Below, piece after piece: positions 48,725 to 59,216 of a stretch of 64,000 nucleotides of DNA. How positions within the stretch are numbered: position 1 is the stretch's first letter; every line of letters begins with the position of its first letter. The position numbers and the translations under genes are program-made. The notes beneath the pieces were generated by a model. The model was not told where the DNA came from and ran no database searches. It worked only from the letters and a program-made list of their open reading frames with translations. This DNA is from Micromonospora alfalfae (GTDB lineage Bacteria > Actinomycetota > Actinomycetes > Mycobacteriales > Micromonosporaceae), in the NCBI RefSeq assembly GCF_022230925.1, contig NZ_JAKKFH010000012.1, positions 168,045 through 232,044 on the forward strand, written 5' to 3'.

Positions 48725-50008
48725 GTGCAGGCGAAGCTGAGCACGATGTTCCAGTCCCTACAGGTCCGCAACTACCGCCTCTTCGCATCCGGGCAGCTGA
48801 TCAAGTTGATCGGCGTCTGGATGATGTTCATCGCCCAGGACTGGCTCGTCCTCGAGCTCTCCAACAACTCGGCGACCGCGCTCGGTGTGGTCACCGCCTG
48901 CCAGTTCACCCCGGTGCTCCTGCTCACCCTGCTCTCCGGCCGGCTCGCCGACCGGTACGACAAGCGGGTGCTGCTCTTCGCCGCCAACGCCTTCTGGAGC
49001 CTGCTGGCACTCGGCATGGCGATGCTGGTCCTCACCGACCTGGTGCAGCTCTGGCACGTCTTCGCCTTCGCCGCGCTGCTCGGCACCGCCAACGCCGTGG
49101 AGACCCCGGTCCGGCAGGCGTTCGTCTCCGAACTGGTCGGCACGCCGCTGCTGCCCAACGCGCTGTCGCTGAACGCCGCCGTGTTCAACTCCGCCCGGAT
49201 CGTCGGACCGGCCGTGGCCGGCCTGGCCATCGCCGCGTTCGACGTCGGCCCGGTCTTCCTCTTCACCGCCCTCAGTTCGGTCGCGCCCCTGGTCAACGTC
49301 GTCCGGATGCGTACGACCGAGCTGCACCGCGACGCCCTGCTGCCCCGCGACGAGCGGGCGTCCGCCCGGGTCGTCGACGGCCTGCGGTACGTGTGGCGCC
49401 GCCCCGACCTGCTGCTGCCGATGGCGATCATGTCGGTGGTCGGCATGTCGCTGTTCAACTTCCAGCTGACCCTGGCCGCGTTGGCGAAGACGGTCTTCCA
49501 CACCGGCGCCGCCTCCTTCGGTCTGTTCAGCACGGCGCTGGCCGTCGGCGCGCTCGGCGGCGCGCTCAGCGGCACCGGTCGCCGTAGCCGCCCGTCGGTG
49601 TGGCTGGTGCTCGGCGCGGCGATCGCCTGCGCCAGCTTCGGCACCCTGGTCGGCCTCTCCACCGCGTACTGGCTGGTGGTGGCGCTCTTGGTGCCGACCG
49701 GCTTCTGCATGGTCTTCTTCGCCCAGGCCGCCAACCAGCGGATCCAGATGGGCGTCGACGCGGCCTTCCGGGGACGGGTGATGGCCCTGTGGGTGCTGGT
49801 GTTCCTGGGCACCAACCCGGTCGGCGCGCCGCTGATCGGCTGGGTCGCGGAGCACTACGGTGCCGGTGCCAGCATCTGGATGGGTGGGCTCATCTCGCTG
49901 GCCGCCGCGCTGATCGCGCTCACCTGGCAGTTGCGCCACTCCGGTGCCCGGCTGCGTTTCCGGGTGCTGCCGATGCCTCGTTTCTACGTCACCTCCACCG
50001 ACTGCTGA
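48725..50008 (+). CDS. MFS transporter, drug efflux-like (MarR-linked)
   Basis: This 427-residue transporter has 12 predicted helices and fits the MFS_3/EntS-like group. It starts FQSLQVRNYRLFASGQLIKLIGVWM, and the loop 2-3 motif GRLADRYDKRVLL is near residue 75. APLIGWVAEHYG near 370 is typical. GTG at 48725 is chosen because GGAGGAGG lies about 10 bases upstream; a start at 48686 is possible. It follows the MarR gene, a common arrangement for inducible efflux. Confidence 0.88.
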   Translation: MQAKLSTMFQSLQVRNYRLFASGQLIKLIGVWMMFIAQDWLVLELSNNSATALGVVTACQFTPVLLLTLLSGRLADRYDKRVLLFAANAFWSLLALGMAMLVLTDLVQLWHVFAFAALLGTANAVETPVRQAFVSELVGTPLLPNALSLNAAVFNSARIVGPAVAGLAIAAFDVGPVFLFTALSSVAPLVNVVRMRTTELHRDALLPRDERASARVVDGLRYVWRRPDLLLPMAIMSVVGMSLFNFQLTLAALAKTVFHTGAASFGLFSTALAVGALGGALSGTGRRSRPSVWLVLGAAIACASFGTLVGLSTAYWLVVALLVPTGFCMVFFAQAANQRIQMGVDAAFRGRVMALWVLVFLGTNPVGAPLIGWVAEHYGAGASIWMGGLISLAAALIALTWQLRHSGARLRFRVLPMPRFYVTSTDC

Positions 50009-50095
50009 GGTTTACCACCGACGCCGGCCGCGTCCGGTTGCGCGGATGCGGCCAAACCGCTGGCGAGGTGGCACGGTGGGGCTTAGCGTCGATGG

Positions 50096-50605
50096 GTGGG
50101 AGTCGGACGCGCGCTGATGCTGGCCCTGGCGTTCCTCGCCGTGGCCACTCTGCCGGCGGCGTTCGCCCTGATCTTCTGCTACGACGAGATCGTCGACCGG
50201 GTGGTCTGCGGCTGGTCCGAGTGGCGTGAGCGCCGACGGGAGAAGCGCACGATCGCCAAGCTCGACCGTGCCATCGAGGCCGACGCCCTGACCCGGGACA
50301 TCGACCTCAGCGAGTTCGACAGCGTTGACCGCCGGCCGCTGGAGCAGCTCGCCGCCGACCTGCGCCGTCTCGGCGGTCAGCGGGTCGGCGGCGGCGGTCG
50401 CTCGATGGTCTGGCACAGCGCGTTGCTCCAGGCGTACGACGACAGGCTTCGCCTCGCCTGCCGTGCCCTCGGCATCGCCGAGCACCTCGCCGAGCTGGAG
50501 GGCGTCGATCAGGAGATCGAGCGGGTCCGGGTGGAGGGCGTGCTGCACGCCGCCGGGCTGGCCCTTCCGGCGGCTCGGGCCGGGCTTCGGCAGCGGCACC
50601 GCTGA
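50096..50605 (+). CDS. Unknown protein with one N-terminal membrane segment
   Basis: This 169-residue protein begins with one hydrophobic segment (ALMLALAFLAVATLPAAFALIF, about residues 6-27), followed by a charged, helical region (EWRERRREKRTIAKLDRAIEADALTRD) and a second helical half. No family is recognised. Start is GTG at 50096 without a clear ribosome site. It stands alone between the MFS gene and the GbsR/MarR gene. Confidence 0.6.
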   Translation: MGVGRALMLALAFLAVATLPAAFALIFCYDEIVDRVVCGWSEWRERRREKRTIAKLDRAIEADALTRDIDLSEFDSVDRRPLEQLAADLRRLGGQRVGGGGRSMVWHSALLQAYDDRLRLACRALGIAEHLAELEGVDQEIERVRVEGVLHAAGLALPAARAGLRQRHR

Positions 50606-50700
50606 GCGGCCGCACGTTGTGCGACTCTTCGTGGCGCTCCGCCCCTGGTGGTCGCATCGGGTCTGCTGCTGGTGCGCAGCCGCCTCAGCGGCGGACCGTG

Positions 50701-51468
50701 TTACGAGCGGATCGCCGCCTGGTCGCCGTGACCCGGCGGCACGTCGCTGATCGCTGTGGAAGGCCTGCTGCGGAGAACCTCGCGGGCCTGGTCGGCGGCG
50801 CGGGTGATGCTCTCGCTGATGAAGTCGAGGAAGCGGGCGATGTTCTCCAGGCGGGCGGCGGCGGGGGTGTGCGCGCCGAGGAGGGCGACGCCCTGGCGTG
50901 CGATCACGACGAGATGGTCGTTGGCCCGAGCGCTGGCGATCGTCGCCTGGTAGAAGAGCTCGTCGTCGACGACGTAGCGGTCGCGTCGGCGTTCGTCGCG
51001 TTCGCGGCGGACGAGGCTCTGGCTCTCCAGGAAGGTGATCGCCTTGGAGATCGACGCCGGGCTGACCTGGAGGCGTTGGGCGAGCTCGGACGCGGTGAGG
51101 CTGCCCGAGTCGGTGAGGAACAGTCTGGTCAACACCCGGGCCCCCATCCTGTTCAGACCGGAGGCCATGAGGACGGCGGTGAACGCCTCCTCGTAGTCGG
51201 CCACGGCCTGGGCGTCGCGTCCGTCTGATCGACGGGCCGCCTCGGCCCCACGGGAGGGGACGGGCTTGCGCCGGTGGGCGCGGCGCTCCGTCGCGTGGTG
51301 GGCCAGATCGGCGCGGTAGCCGGTGGGCCCGCCGTTGCGCATCACCTCACGCGTGACGGTCGAGGTGGGACGGTCGAGGCGTCGGGCGATCTCGGCGTAG
51401 GGGAGGCTGTCGGCCAGCCCCAGCGCGATCTGCTGGCGTTCCTGCTGGCTGAGTCTGCCTCCCGGCAT
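50701..51468 (-). CDS. GbsR/MarR-type regulator with N-terminal HTH_38-like domain
   Basis: This 255-residue regulator has two helix-turn-helix units. The first (about 5-45, LSQQERQQIALGLADSLPYAEIARRLDRPTSTVTREV) resembles the IS30-transposase-type HTH_38. The second (about 105-165, LTASELAQRLQVSPASISKAITFLESQSLVRRERDERRRDRYVV) is the GbsR/MarR winged helix. ATG with GGGAG upstream. It is divergent from a DUF4097 gene across a 240-bp region carrying TTGTTGCA repeats, likely its operators. Confidence 0.85.
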   Translation of the reverse strand: MPGGRLSQQERQQIALGLADSLPYAEIARRLDRPTSTVTREVMRNGGPTGYRADLAHHATERRAHRRKPVPSRGAEAARRSDGRDAQAVADYEEAFTAVLMASGLNRMGARVLTRLFLTDSGSLTASELAQRLQVSPASISKAITFLESQSLVRRERDERRRDRYVVDDELFYQATIASARANDHLVVIARQGVALLGAHTPAAARLENIARFLDFISESITRAADQAREVLRSRPSTAISDVPPGHGDQAAIRS

Positions 51469-51561
51469 CGCGATCTCCCTCGTGGTCCCCGTGGGGCAGC
51501 GGCCCCCGACGCCGTCACCATAGCGTTAACCCACACATCAATGCAACGAAAGCGATGGTCG

Positions 51562-51646
51562 TTGTTGCATTAGATTCAGGCTCGTTGCAACAATCTCACG
51601 AGATCTAGCAGCGAAAACGCCGATCTGCTGCAACAAGCTTGTTGCG
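51562..51646. promoter_or_regulatory. Array of TTGTTGCA half-sites, GbsR/MarR operator candidates
   Basis: TTGTTGCA at 51562-51569 and its inverse TGCAACAA at 51586-51593 form one pair. A second pair, TGCAACAA (51629-51636) and TTGTTGCG (51639-51646), forms the perfect palindrome GCAACAAGCTTGTTGC (51630-51645). They lie between the divergent genes, upstream of DUF4097. Confidence 0.7.
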
Positions 51647-51709
51647 TAATCCGGAAAGCAACGTAGCGTTTCCCATATCAGAAACAAAACGCGAACCTGG
51701 GAGAGCACG

Positions 51710-52375
51710 ATGCAGACGTTCGACACACCCGCCCCCATCTCCGCCGTCCTGGACATCCCCGCCGGACGCATCCAACTCATCGCGGCAGACCGCGCCGACA
51801 CCACAGTCGAGATCCTCCCGGCCGACCCCGCCAAGAGCAGCGACACGAGGGCCGCCGAGCAGACCACCGTCGCCTACGCCGACGGCGTCCTGCGAATCAC
51901 CACCGCACGTCCCGCCAACAAGCTCTTCGGCCCCTCCGGCTCCCTCGAGGTCACCGTCCGGGTGCCCGCCGACTCCCACATCGAGGGCAGGGCCGCCAGC
52001 GCCGAACTTCGGGGCGTCGGCCGCCTCGGCGACGTCGCCTTCGACGGGGCGTACCGGAACATCAAGATTGACGAGGCCGCGAGTGTTCGCCTCACCGCGA
52101 TCGACGGCGACGTCGAGGTCGGCCGACTCAACGGCCCCGCCGAGATCAGCACCGCCCGGGGTGACGTCACCGTCGCCGAGGCCATCCGTGGCACCGTCGT
52201 CCTCCGTACCCAGTCCGGCGACATCTCGGTCGCGGCGGCGGCCGGCGTCTCGGCCGCCCTGGACGCCGGCACCGGCCACGGCCGCGTCAGCAACGCCCTC
52301 AAGAACGACGGCACCGTCGAGCTGGACATCCACGCCAGCACCCTGCACGGCGACATCAACGCCCGCAGCCTCTGA
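51710..52375 (+). CDS. DUF4097 beta-strand repeat protein
   Basis: This 221-residue protein matches DUF4097, a right-handed beta-helix-like fold with repeating strand motifs (ADSHIEGRAASAELRGVGRLGD, AIDGDVEVGRLNGPAEISTARGDVTV, TQSGDISVAAAAG). No signal peptide is seen, so it is probably cytosolic. Function unknown; in actinomycetes it is often next to transcriptional regulators. It is the first gene of a pair with an alpha/beta hydrolase, divergent from the GbsR/MarR regulator. Confidence 0.85.
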   Translation: MQTFDTPAPISAVLDIPAGRIQLIAADRADTTVEILPADPAKSSDTRAAEQTTVAYADGVLRITTARPANKLFGPSGSLEVTVRVPADSHIEGRAASAELRGVGRLGDVAFDGAYRNIKIDEAASVRLTAIDGDVEVGRLNGPAEISTARGDVTVAEAIRGTVVLRTQSGDISVAAAAGVSAALDAGTGHGRVSNALKNDGTVELDIHASTLHGDINARSL

Positions 52376-52390
52376 AAAGGACGGATCGAG

Positions 52391-53215
52391 ATGACTGACA
52401 ACCCCTCAACCAACTCCCCGTGGACCGGCATGGTGCCAGTCGACGACACGGCCCTGGCCGTCACCGACACCGGTGGCCCCGGCATCCCGGTGGTCTACCT
52501 CAACGGTCAGTTCGCCACCCAGGGCTACTGGCGGCGGGTCATCGCCGAGCTGGGCACCGAATTCCGGCACATCACCTACGACGAGCGGGCTCGCGGCAGG
52601 AAGTCGAAGCGCTCAGCCGACTACTCGTTCGAAGCGGCTGTCCGGGACGTCGACGCCGTTCTCGCCGCCCGGGGGGTGGCCCAGGCGCTGCTGGTGGGCT
52701 GGTCCTACGGAGCGGTGGTCGGGGCGCACTGGGCCAACCGGAACCCGGAGCGTGCCCTGGGCGCGGTCCTGGTCGACGGCGCGTTCCCGCACGACTGGCT
52801 CGACGAGGCCATGGCGCAACGGATCCGCAAGATGTTCCGACGGATGAACCTGTTCATGCCGCTGCTCCGCCCGACCGGCCTGACCCCACGGATGAATGCC
52901 GACCAGATGGCGGACAGCAACATCGAACTGGGCGAACTCTCCCGCGAGCGGGAACTGGGCCCGGTGCTGGACGCCATCAGCGTCCCGGTGCGGTACGTCG
53001 TCGCCTCGGGAACGTCCCTCGGAAGTCGCGGGGACGAACAGGAGCAGATCCGCGCCAGCCTCGACGCGGTGACCGCCCGCAACCCGCACATCACCATCGG
53101 AGCGAAGGTCGCCAGCAACCACGGTGCGATCCTCAAGAAGGACTTCCGCGCCGTCGCCGAGGCCGTACGCGGGGTCGCCGCCGCTGACCACGAAGACGCC
53201 CGAGACGTTCGGTGA
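52391..53215 (+). CDS. Alpha/beta hydrolase
   Basis: This 274-residue alpha/beta-hydrolase-fold protein has the nucleophile elbow LLVGWSYGAVVG near residues 98-109 (Ser in GWSYG), the oxyanion strand PVVYLNGQFATQGYW near 34-48, and a C-terminal His in SNHGAIL near 241. It should be an esterase, lactonase or similar. The ribosome site is AAAGGACGG. It is co-transcribed with DUF4097, 15 bp apart, and so likely regulated by the divergent GbsR protein. A perfect terminator follows. Confidence 0.88.
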   Translation: MTDNPSTNSPWTGMVPVDDTALAVTDTGGPGIPVVYLNGQFATQGYWRRVIAELGTEFRHITYDERARGRKSKRSADYSFEAAVRDVDAVLAARGVAQALLVGWSYGAVVGAHWANRNPERALGAVLVDGAFPHDWLDEAMAQRIRKMFRRMNLFMPLLRPTGLTPRMNADQMADSNIELGELSRERELGPVLDAISVPVRYVVASGTSLGSRGDEQEQIRASLDAVTARNPHITIGAKVASNHGAILKKDFRAVAEAVRGVAAADHEDARDVR

Positions 53216-53227
53216 GGTCAGGACGCG

Positions 53228-53264
53228 CGCGTTGACGGGTGACGCACCGTCACCCGTCAACGCG
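53228..53264. terminator. Bidirectional terminator between hydrolase and sepH
   Basis: Perfect 17-bp arms (53228-53244 and 53248-53264, core GCGTTGACGGGTGACG) enclose a 3-nt loop. It lies exactly between two convergent genes. Confidence 0.85.
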
Positions 53265-53269
53265 AAGCG

Positions 53270-54349
53270 TCAGGAAGATTCGCGGGCGGCCGGGCCGCTG
53301 CCGAAGAGCACGTCGTCCCAGCTCGGCAGCCGCTTGCGCGGCTTGCCGTTGGCGTCGGTGGACTCGCCGCCGGCGGCCGCCGCAGCGCCCGTCCGGCGGG
53401 GCCGCAGCACCGCCAGCGACGGCACGGCCGGCACCTCCTTGGGCGCGTCCGAATCGTCGTCGAACGCCGAACCCTGGCCACCGCCGAGCAGCGCGGCGGC
53501 ACCCCCACCGACCGGCCGCTGCCGAGGCGCGTCCGAACCGGCCAGGGCAGCCGGGGTACGCGGCTCCAGCCCGCGACCCGACGAGGCGCCGAGCGGGCGG
53601 TCCAGGGAGGCGAGCAGGGCGTCACGGCCGGCCCGGATCGGATCGCGGCCAGGGCGCGGGTGCTCGGACGCCGCCGGCAACCCGTGCCCGCCACGACTCG
53701 GCTCACCACGCGACGGACTGGGCAGAGCGTGCCCGCCCCGCTCGGGCGCCGGCTCCTGGCCGAGGATCGGCGTGGGCCGCTCGGCACACAGGTACTGCGC
53801 CATGTCGTCGTGCGGCGTAACCACCTGCCGGGCCTTGTCCATGTCCCAGATGGCCTGCGCGGTGGCCTTGCCGGACGGCCAGGTGGCGATGATCCGCCAG
53901 GTGCCGTCGTCGCGCCGGTACGCGTCCCAGGAGATCTTCTCGGTGTCGATGCCGTGCTGGCTCAGCCGGCCGTTGACCACCTCGGCGAGCGGGGTCGGCT
54001 TCTCCGCGCCCTTGAGGCGGGTGCGGCGGGCGTGCTGGGCGAGCATCGCCCGTTCCTGCAACACCGGGCCGGCGTAGCGCAGCACCCGGTCGACGGGCAC
54101 ACCGGCGATCCGGGCGACGTCCTCAGCGGACTCACCGGAGCGGATGCGGGCCTGGATGTCCCGGGGGGACAGTGAGGGAATCGGGTCGACGGTGCTCGGT
54201 GCCACCGCGAGCGGCGGGGCACCCGGCTCGGGGTGCATCACACCGGCGATGCGTTCATCGATCGGCAGGGCGAGGAGGCGCCCAACCTCGTCGGCGAGCA
54301 CCAGAGCCTGGCCGTCCTCGGAGAGGGCGACGAAGCGTACTGGGCGCAT
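53270..54349 (-). CDS. sepH: Septation protein SepH
   Basis: This 359-residue protein matches SepH (DUF3071), which in Streptomyces binds FtsZ and stimulates its assembly during sporulation septation. The conserved N-terminal domain (about 1-160) includes RFVALSEDGQALVLADEVGRLLALPIDERI and a helix-turn-helix-like SPRDIQARIRSGESAEDVARIAGVPVDRVLRY. The C-terminal half is Pro/Ala/Arg-rich and disordered, ending with RKRLPSWDDVLFG, a conserved tail. ATG at 54349 with GGAGG upstream. Confidence 0.92.
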   Translation of the reverse strand: MRPVRFVALSEDGQALVLADEVGRLLALPIDERIAGVMHPEPGAPPLAVAPSTVDPIPSLSPRDIQARIRSGESAEDVARIAGVPVDRVLRYAGPVLQERAMLAQHARRTRLKGAEKPTPLAEVVNGRLSQHGIDTEKISWDAYRRDDGTWRIIATWPSGKATAQAIWDMDKARQVVTPHDDMAQYLCAERPTPILGQEPAPERGGHALPSPSRGEPSRGGHGLPAASEHPRPGRDPIRAGRDALLASLDRPLGASSGRGLEPRTPAALAGSDAPRQRPVGGGAAALLGGGQGSAFDDDSDAPKEVPAVPSLAVLRPRRTGAAAAAGGESTDANGKPRKRLPSWDDVLFGSGPAARESS

Positions 54350-54484
54350 AACGTTGCCTCCGTCCCGCTTCGCTGGCCGCACACCACGAGTCGGCCACCC
54401 AGGCGTCTCGGACCACCGTACGCGCATCTGCCTCGGGGTGGGGGAAGCGACACCCCGCATGTCGTGACTGAGCTGCGGCGATGA

Positions 54485-54528
54485 TCACGGTCGGTGTCCG
54501 TGGAGGCCCCGACGGACACCGACCGTGA
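54485..54528. terminator. Terminator of serC
   Basis: A perfect 16-bp stem (TCACGGTCGGTGTCCG at 54485-54500 with 54513-54528) encloses a 12-nt loop, 8 bases after the serC stop on the minus strand. Confidence 0.8.
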
Positions 54529-54535
54529 CCGAACG

Positions 54536-55888
<1,353 letters not shown>

Positions 55889-56995
55889 TCAGACGCCGTG
55901 CGGGATGGCCGCCCAGCCCTCGACGTCGGACGGCTTGCGGGTCTCCGGGCCCATGTAGAGCGCGGACGGGCGGACCAGCCGCTGCAGACGCTTCTGCTCC
56001 AGGATGTGCGCGCTCCAGCCGCCCATCCGCGCGCAGGTGAACATCGAGGTGAACATGTGCGCCGGCACCTCGGCGAAGTCCAGCACCACGGCCGACCAGA
56101 ACTCGACGTTGGTGGCCAGCACCCGGTCCGGGCGGCGGGCCTGAAGCTCGGCGAGGGCGGCCTTCTCCAGCGCCTCGGCGATCTCGAAGCGCGGCGCGCC
56201 CAGCTCCTTGGCCGTACGCCGGAGCACTCGGGCGCGCGGGTCCTCGGCACGGTAGACGCGGTGGCCGAAGCCCATCAACCGCTCACCGCGGTCGAGGACG
56301 CCCTTGACGTAGCCCTCCGCGTCGCCGCTGCGCTCCACCGCCTCCAGCATGCTGAGCACCCGGGACGGGGCGCCGCCGTGCAGCGGGCCGGAGAGGGCGC
56401 CGATGCCCGACGAGATGCAGGCGGCCGCGTCCGCCCCGGTGGAGGCGACGATGCGGGCGGTGAAGGTGGACGCGTTGAGGCCGTGCTCGGCGGCCGAGAT
56501 GAAGTACGCGTCGACTGCCTTGACGTGCCGCGGGTCGGGCTCGCCGCGCCAGCGCTTCATGAACCGCTCGACGATGGTCTGCGCCTTGTCGATCTCCTTC
56601 TGCGGCACCGCCGGCAGGCCGAGGCCGCGGGCGGACTGGGCGACGAAGGAGAGCGCGGTCACCGAGACCCGGGCGAGATCCTCACGGGCCTGCTCATCGG
56701 AGATGTCCAGCAGTTGGTTGAGACCCCAGTACGGGGCCAGCATGGCGACCGCGGACTGCACGTCGACGCGGATGTCACCGGAGTGCACCGGCACCGGGAA
56801 CGGCTCCGCCGGCGGCAGGCCCGGCCCGAACCGGCCGTCGACCAGCAGTGCCCACACGTTGCCGAACGACACCTGGCCGATCAGATCCTCGATGTCGACT
56901 CCGCGATAGCGCAGCGCACCGCCCTCACGGTCAGGTTCGGCGATCTCGGTCTCGAAGGCGACGACGCCCTCCAGCCCGGGTTTGAAATCGGCCAT
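55889..56995 (-). CDS. Citrate synthase (citrate synthase 2 type)
   Basis: This 368-residue enzyme condenses oxaloacetate and acetyl-CoA (or propionyl-CoA in methylcitrate-type members). Catalytic His regions are present: SAAEHGLNASTFTARIVAST near 188-207 and GPLHGGAPSRVL near 225; MGFGHRVYRAEDPRA near 261 has the third His. EGGALRYRGVDIEDLI near 25 is usual. Its length and the ELPAHMFTS-like C-terminus fit actinobacterial citrate synthase 2 (CitA-like). ATG with AGGAGA upstream. It is divergent from pdxH. Confidence 0.93.
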   Translation of the reverse strand: MADFKPGLEGVVAFETEIAEPDREGGALRYRGVDIEDLIGQVSFGNVWALLVDGRFGPGLPPAEPFPVPVHSGDIRVDVQSAVAMLAPYWGLNQLLDISDEQAREDLARVSVTALSFVAQSARGLGLPAVPQKEIDKAQTIVERFMKRWRGEPDPRHVKAVDAYFISAAEHGLNASTFTARIVASTGADAAACISSGIGALSGPLHGGAPSRVLSMLEAVERSGDAEGYVKGVLDRGERLMGFGHRVYRAEDPRARVLRRTAKELGAPRFEIAEALEKAALAELQARRPDRVLATNVEFWSAVVLDFAEVPAHMFTSMFTCARMGGWSAHILEQKRLQRLVRPSALYMGPETRKPSDVEGWAAIPHGV

Positions 56996-57243
56996 GTCGC
57001 TCTCCTGGATCTGGTCGGTGCGCCCGATCGCTCATCCGGCCCGATCGGCCGAGCGCCTTAGGCGACCCTCAGGGATGTGTTCGCAACATACTGCCTGCTG
57101 AGTAAGGGATACGCGACCCGCTGCGACTGTGCTGCACGCGACATCCCCGGACGCGCATTCTCCGTCCGGCTCAGTGAGACTGGGCGGGGCGGGCTGGTCA
57201 GCGCGGAAGGGCGCTGGCGGGGCCCCCGAGAAGGAGTGGGGAC

Positions 57244-57903
57244 GTGACGGGCGACACACCCGCCCCGGCCGCGATGCGTAACGAGTACGCCGCGGACCTG
57301 GGCCTGACCGAGGCTGACCTGGCCGCCGACTGGCACACCCAGTTCGACAGCTGGTTCGCCGACGCGGTGGCCTTCGGGCTACCCGAACCCAACGCCATGG
57401 TGGTGGGCACCGCCGACTCGGCCGGCCGGCCGAGCGGGCGGACGGTGCTGCTGAAGGGGTACGACCCGGAGGGCTTCGTCTTCTTCACCAACCACCTGTC
57501 GCGCAAGGGCGTCGAGGCGACCGCCAACCCGTACGCCAGCCTGGTCTTTCCGTGGTTTCCCATGCAGCGTCAGGTGGTGGTCGCCGGACGTGTCGCGCCC
57601 GTCGACAGCGCCACGACCGACGCGTACTTCGCCAGCCGGCCGCGCGGCTCCCAACTGGGCGCCTGGGCCAGCCCGCAGTCGCAGGTGGTGTCGGGTCGGG
57701 CGGCGTTGGAGCAGCGGTACCGGGAGGCGGTCGAGCGGTTCGCCGACCAGGCCGAGATCCCGACCCCGCCGCACTGGGGAGGGCTCCGGGTCCAACCCGA
57801 CTCGGTGGAGTTCTGGCAGGGCCGGGCCGGGCGGTTGCACGACCGGCTCCGCTTCCGTCGCCCCGACGAGGGTGACTGGATCGTCGAGCGGTTGGCGCCG
57901 TGA
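57244..57903 (+). CDS. pdxH: Pyridoxamine 5'-phosphate oxidase
   Basis: This 219-residue FMN enzyme oxidises pyridoxamine/pyridoxine 5'-phosphate to PLP. Family marks are MRNEYAADLGLTEADL near 12, RTVLLKGYDPEGFVFFTNHLSRKG near 60-83 for FMN phosphate, GSQLGAWASPQSQVV near 136-150, and the C-terminal RLHDRLRFRR near 198-207 that grips PLP. GTG start with AAGGAG. Its stop overlaps the next MFS gene (GTGA), so the two are translationally coupled. Confidence 0.95.
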   Translation: MTGDTPAPAAMRNEYAADLGLTEADLAADWHTQFDSWFADAVAFGLPEPNAMVVGTADSAGRPSGRTVLLKGYDPEGFVFFTNHLSRKGVEATANPYASLVFPWFPMQRQVVVAGRVAPVDSATTDAYFASRPRGSQLGAWASPQSQVVSGRAALEQRYREAVERFADQAEIPTPPHWGGLRVQPDSVEFWQGRAGRLHDRLRFRRPDEGDWIVERLAP

Positions 57904-59198
57904 CGGGTGTGCGGGAGACCCGGCCGCGCGCAGCGCGCCGCTGGGCGATCGACGTACGTCCGCTGCGGGTTCCGGCGTACCGCCGGCTCTGGCTCGGCAA
58001 CACGGTGGCGATGTTCGGCTTCCAGTTCACCGCCGTAGCGGTGCCGGTGGAGATGTACGCGCTGACCCGGGACTCGTTCTGGGTGGGCCTGCTGGGGATT
58101 GCTGCCTTCGTACCGTTGCTGGTCTTCGGGCTCTGGGGCGGCGCGGTCGCCGACGCCCGCGACCGGCGTGCGGTGCTGCTCGGCGGCTCATTGTTGCTTT
58201 GGGCATCCACTCTCGGGCTGCTGCTCCAGGCGCTGTTGAACGTGGGCAGCCCGGTGCTGCTGCTGGCGTTGATGGCGGTGCAGTCGGTCGCCTTCGCGAT
58301 CAGCTCGCCGGCGCGCAGCGCCATGCTGCCCCGGCTGGTGCCGGAAGACCTGGTGGTGTCCGCCTCCACCCTGAACTACACGACCTTCACCGCCGCTTCG
58401 GTCGCCGGCCCGCTCGCCGCCGGCCTGATCCTCGCCGCCTCGCCGGACACCACTGTGGTCCTGCCGATCGCCTACGGGCTGGACGCGGTGCTGTTCACCG
58501 CGATGCTCTGGGCCGCGCTGCGGCTACCCTCGCTCCCGCCCGAGCCCACCGCCGACGGTCAGGCCCGGCGGGCCGGCCTGGCCAGCGTCATCGACGGCTT
58601 TCGCTACCTGGCCACCACCCCGGTTCTGCTGCTGTCCTTCGGGGTGGACCTGATCGCGATGATCCTCGCCATGCCACGGGCCCTCTTCCCGGAGATCGCC
58701 CACGAGCGGTTCGGCGGCGGTGGCGCGGTCGGTCTGCTCTACAGCGCCATCGCGATCGGCTCGATGATCGGAGGGCTGACCTCCGGCTGGATCGGCCGGA
58801 TCCGCCGGCAGGGGCTCGGCCTGGTGCTCGCGGTGGTCGGCTGGGGACTGGCGATCGCCGTAGCCGGGTTGGCCCACCAACTCTGGTTGATGGTCGTGCT
58901 GCTCGCCGTGGCCGGCGCCGCCGACCTGATCAGCGCGGTGCTGCGTCAGTCGATGCTGCTGGTCTACGCACCGGACCGGATGCGCGGCCGGCTCCAGGGC
59001 GTGAACACGGTGGTGGTGGCGGGTGGCCCACGCCTGGGCGACCTGCGCGCCGGCACCATGGCCGCCGGGTTCGGTGGCGGGGTGGCCTGGGTGGCCGGTG
59101 GGCTCGCCTCCGCGGTGCTCGTGGTGGTGCTCGCCGTCGCGTTCCCGGCGCTGCTGCGCTACCGGGCGGCGACGGCGTCGAGCGGCGACCGGACCTGA
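57900..59198 (+). CDS. MFS transporter coupled to pdxH
   Basis: This 432-residue transporter has 11-12 hydrophobic helices. PLRVPAYRRLWLGNTVAMFGFQFT near 22-45 and GAVADARDRRAVLLGG near 81-96 fit the MFS_3/EntS-like exporter group. Its GTG overlaps the pdxH stop by 4 bp. A role in vitamin B6 transport is suggested only by that coupling. ATG alternatives are not better. Substrate unknown. Confidence 0.88.
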   Translation: MTGVRETRPRAARRWAIDVRPLRVPAYRRLWLGNTVAMFGFQFTAVAVPVEMYALTRDSFWVGLLGIAAFVPLLVFGLWGGAVADARDRRAVLLGGSLLLWASTLGLLLQALLNVGSPVLLLALMAVQSVAFAISSPARSAMLPRLVPEDLVVSASTLNYTTFTAASVAGPLAAGLILAASPDTTVVLPIAYGLDAVLFTAMLWAALRLPSLPPEPTADGQARRAGLASVIDGFRYLATTPVLLLSFGVDLIAMILAMPRALFPEIAHERFGGGGAVGLLYSAIAIGSMIGGLTSGWIGRIRRQGLGLVLAVVGWGLAIAVAGLAHQLWLMVVLLAVAGAADLISAVLRQSMLLVYAPDRMRGRLQGVNTVVVAGGPRLGDLRAGTMAAGFGGGVAWVAGGLASAVLVVVLAVAFPALLRYRAATASSGDRT

Positions 59199-59216
59199 CC
59201 GGTTAGGGTCGCCGGC

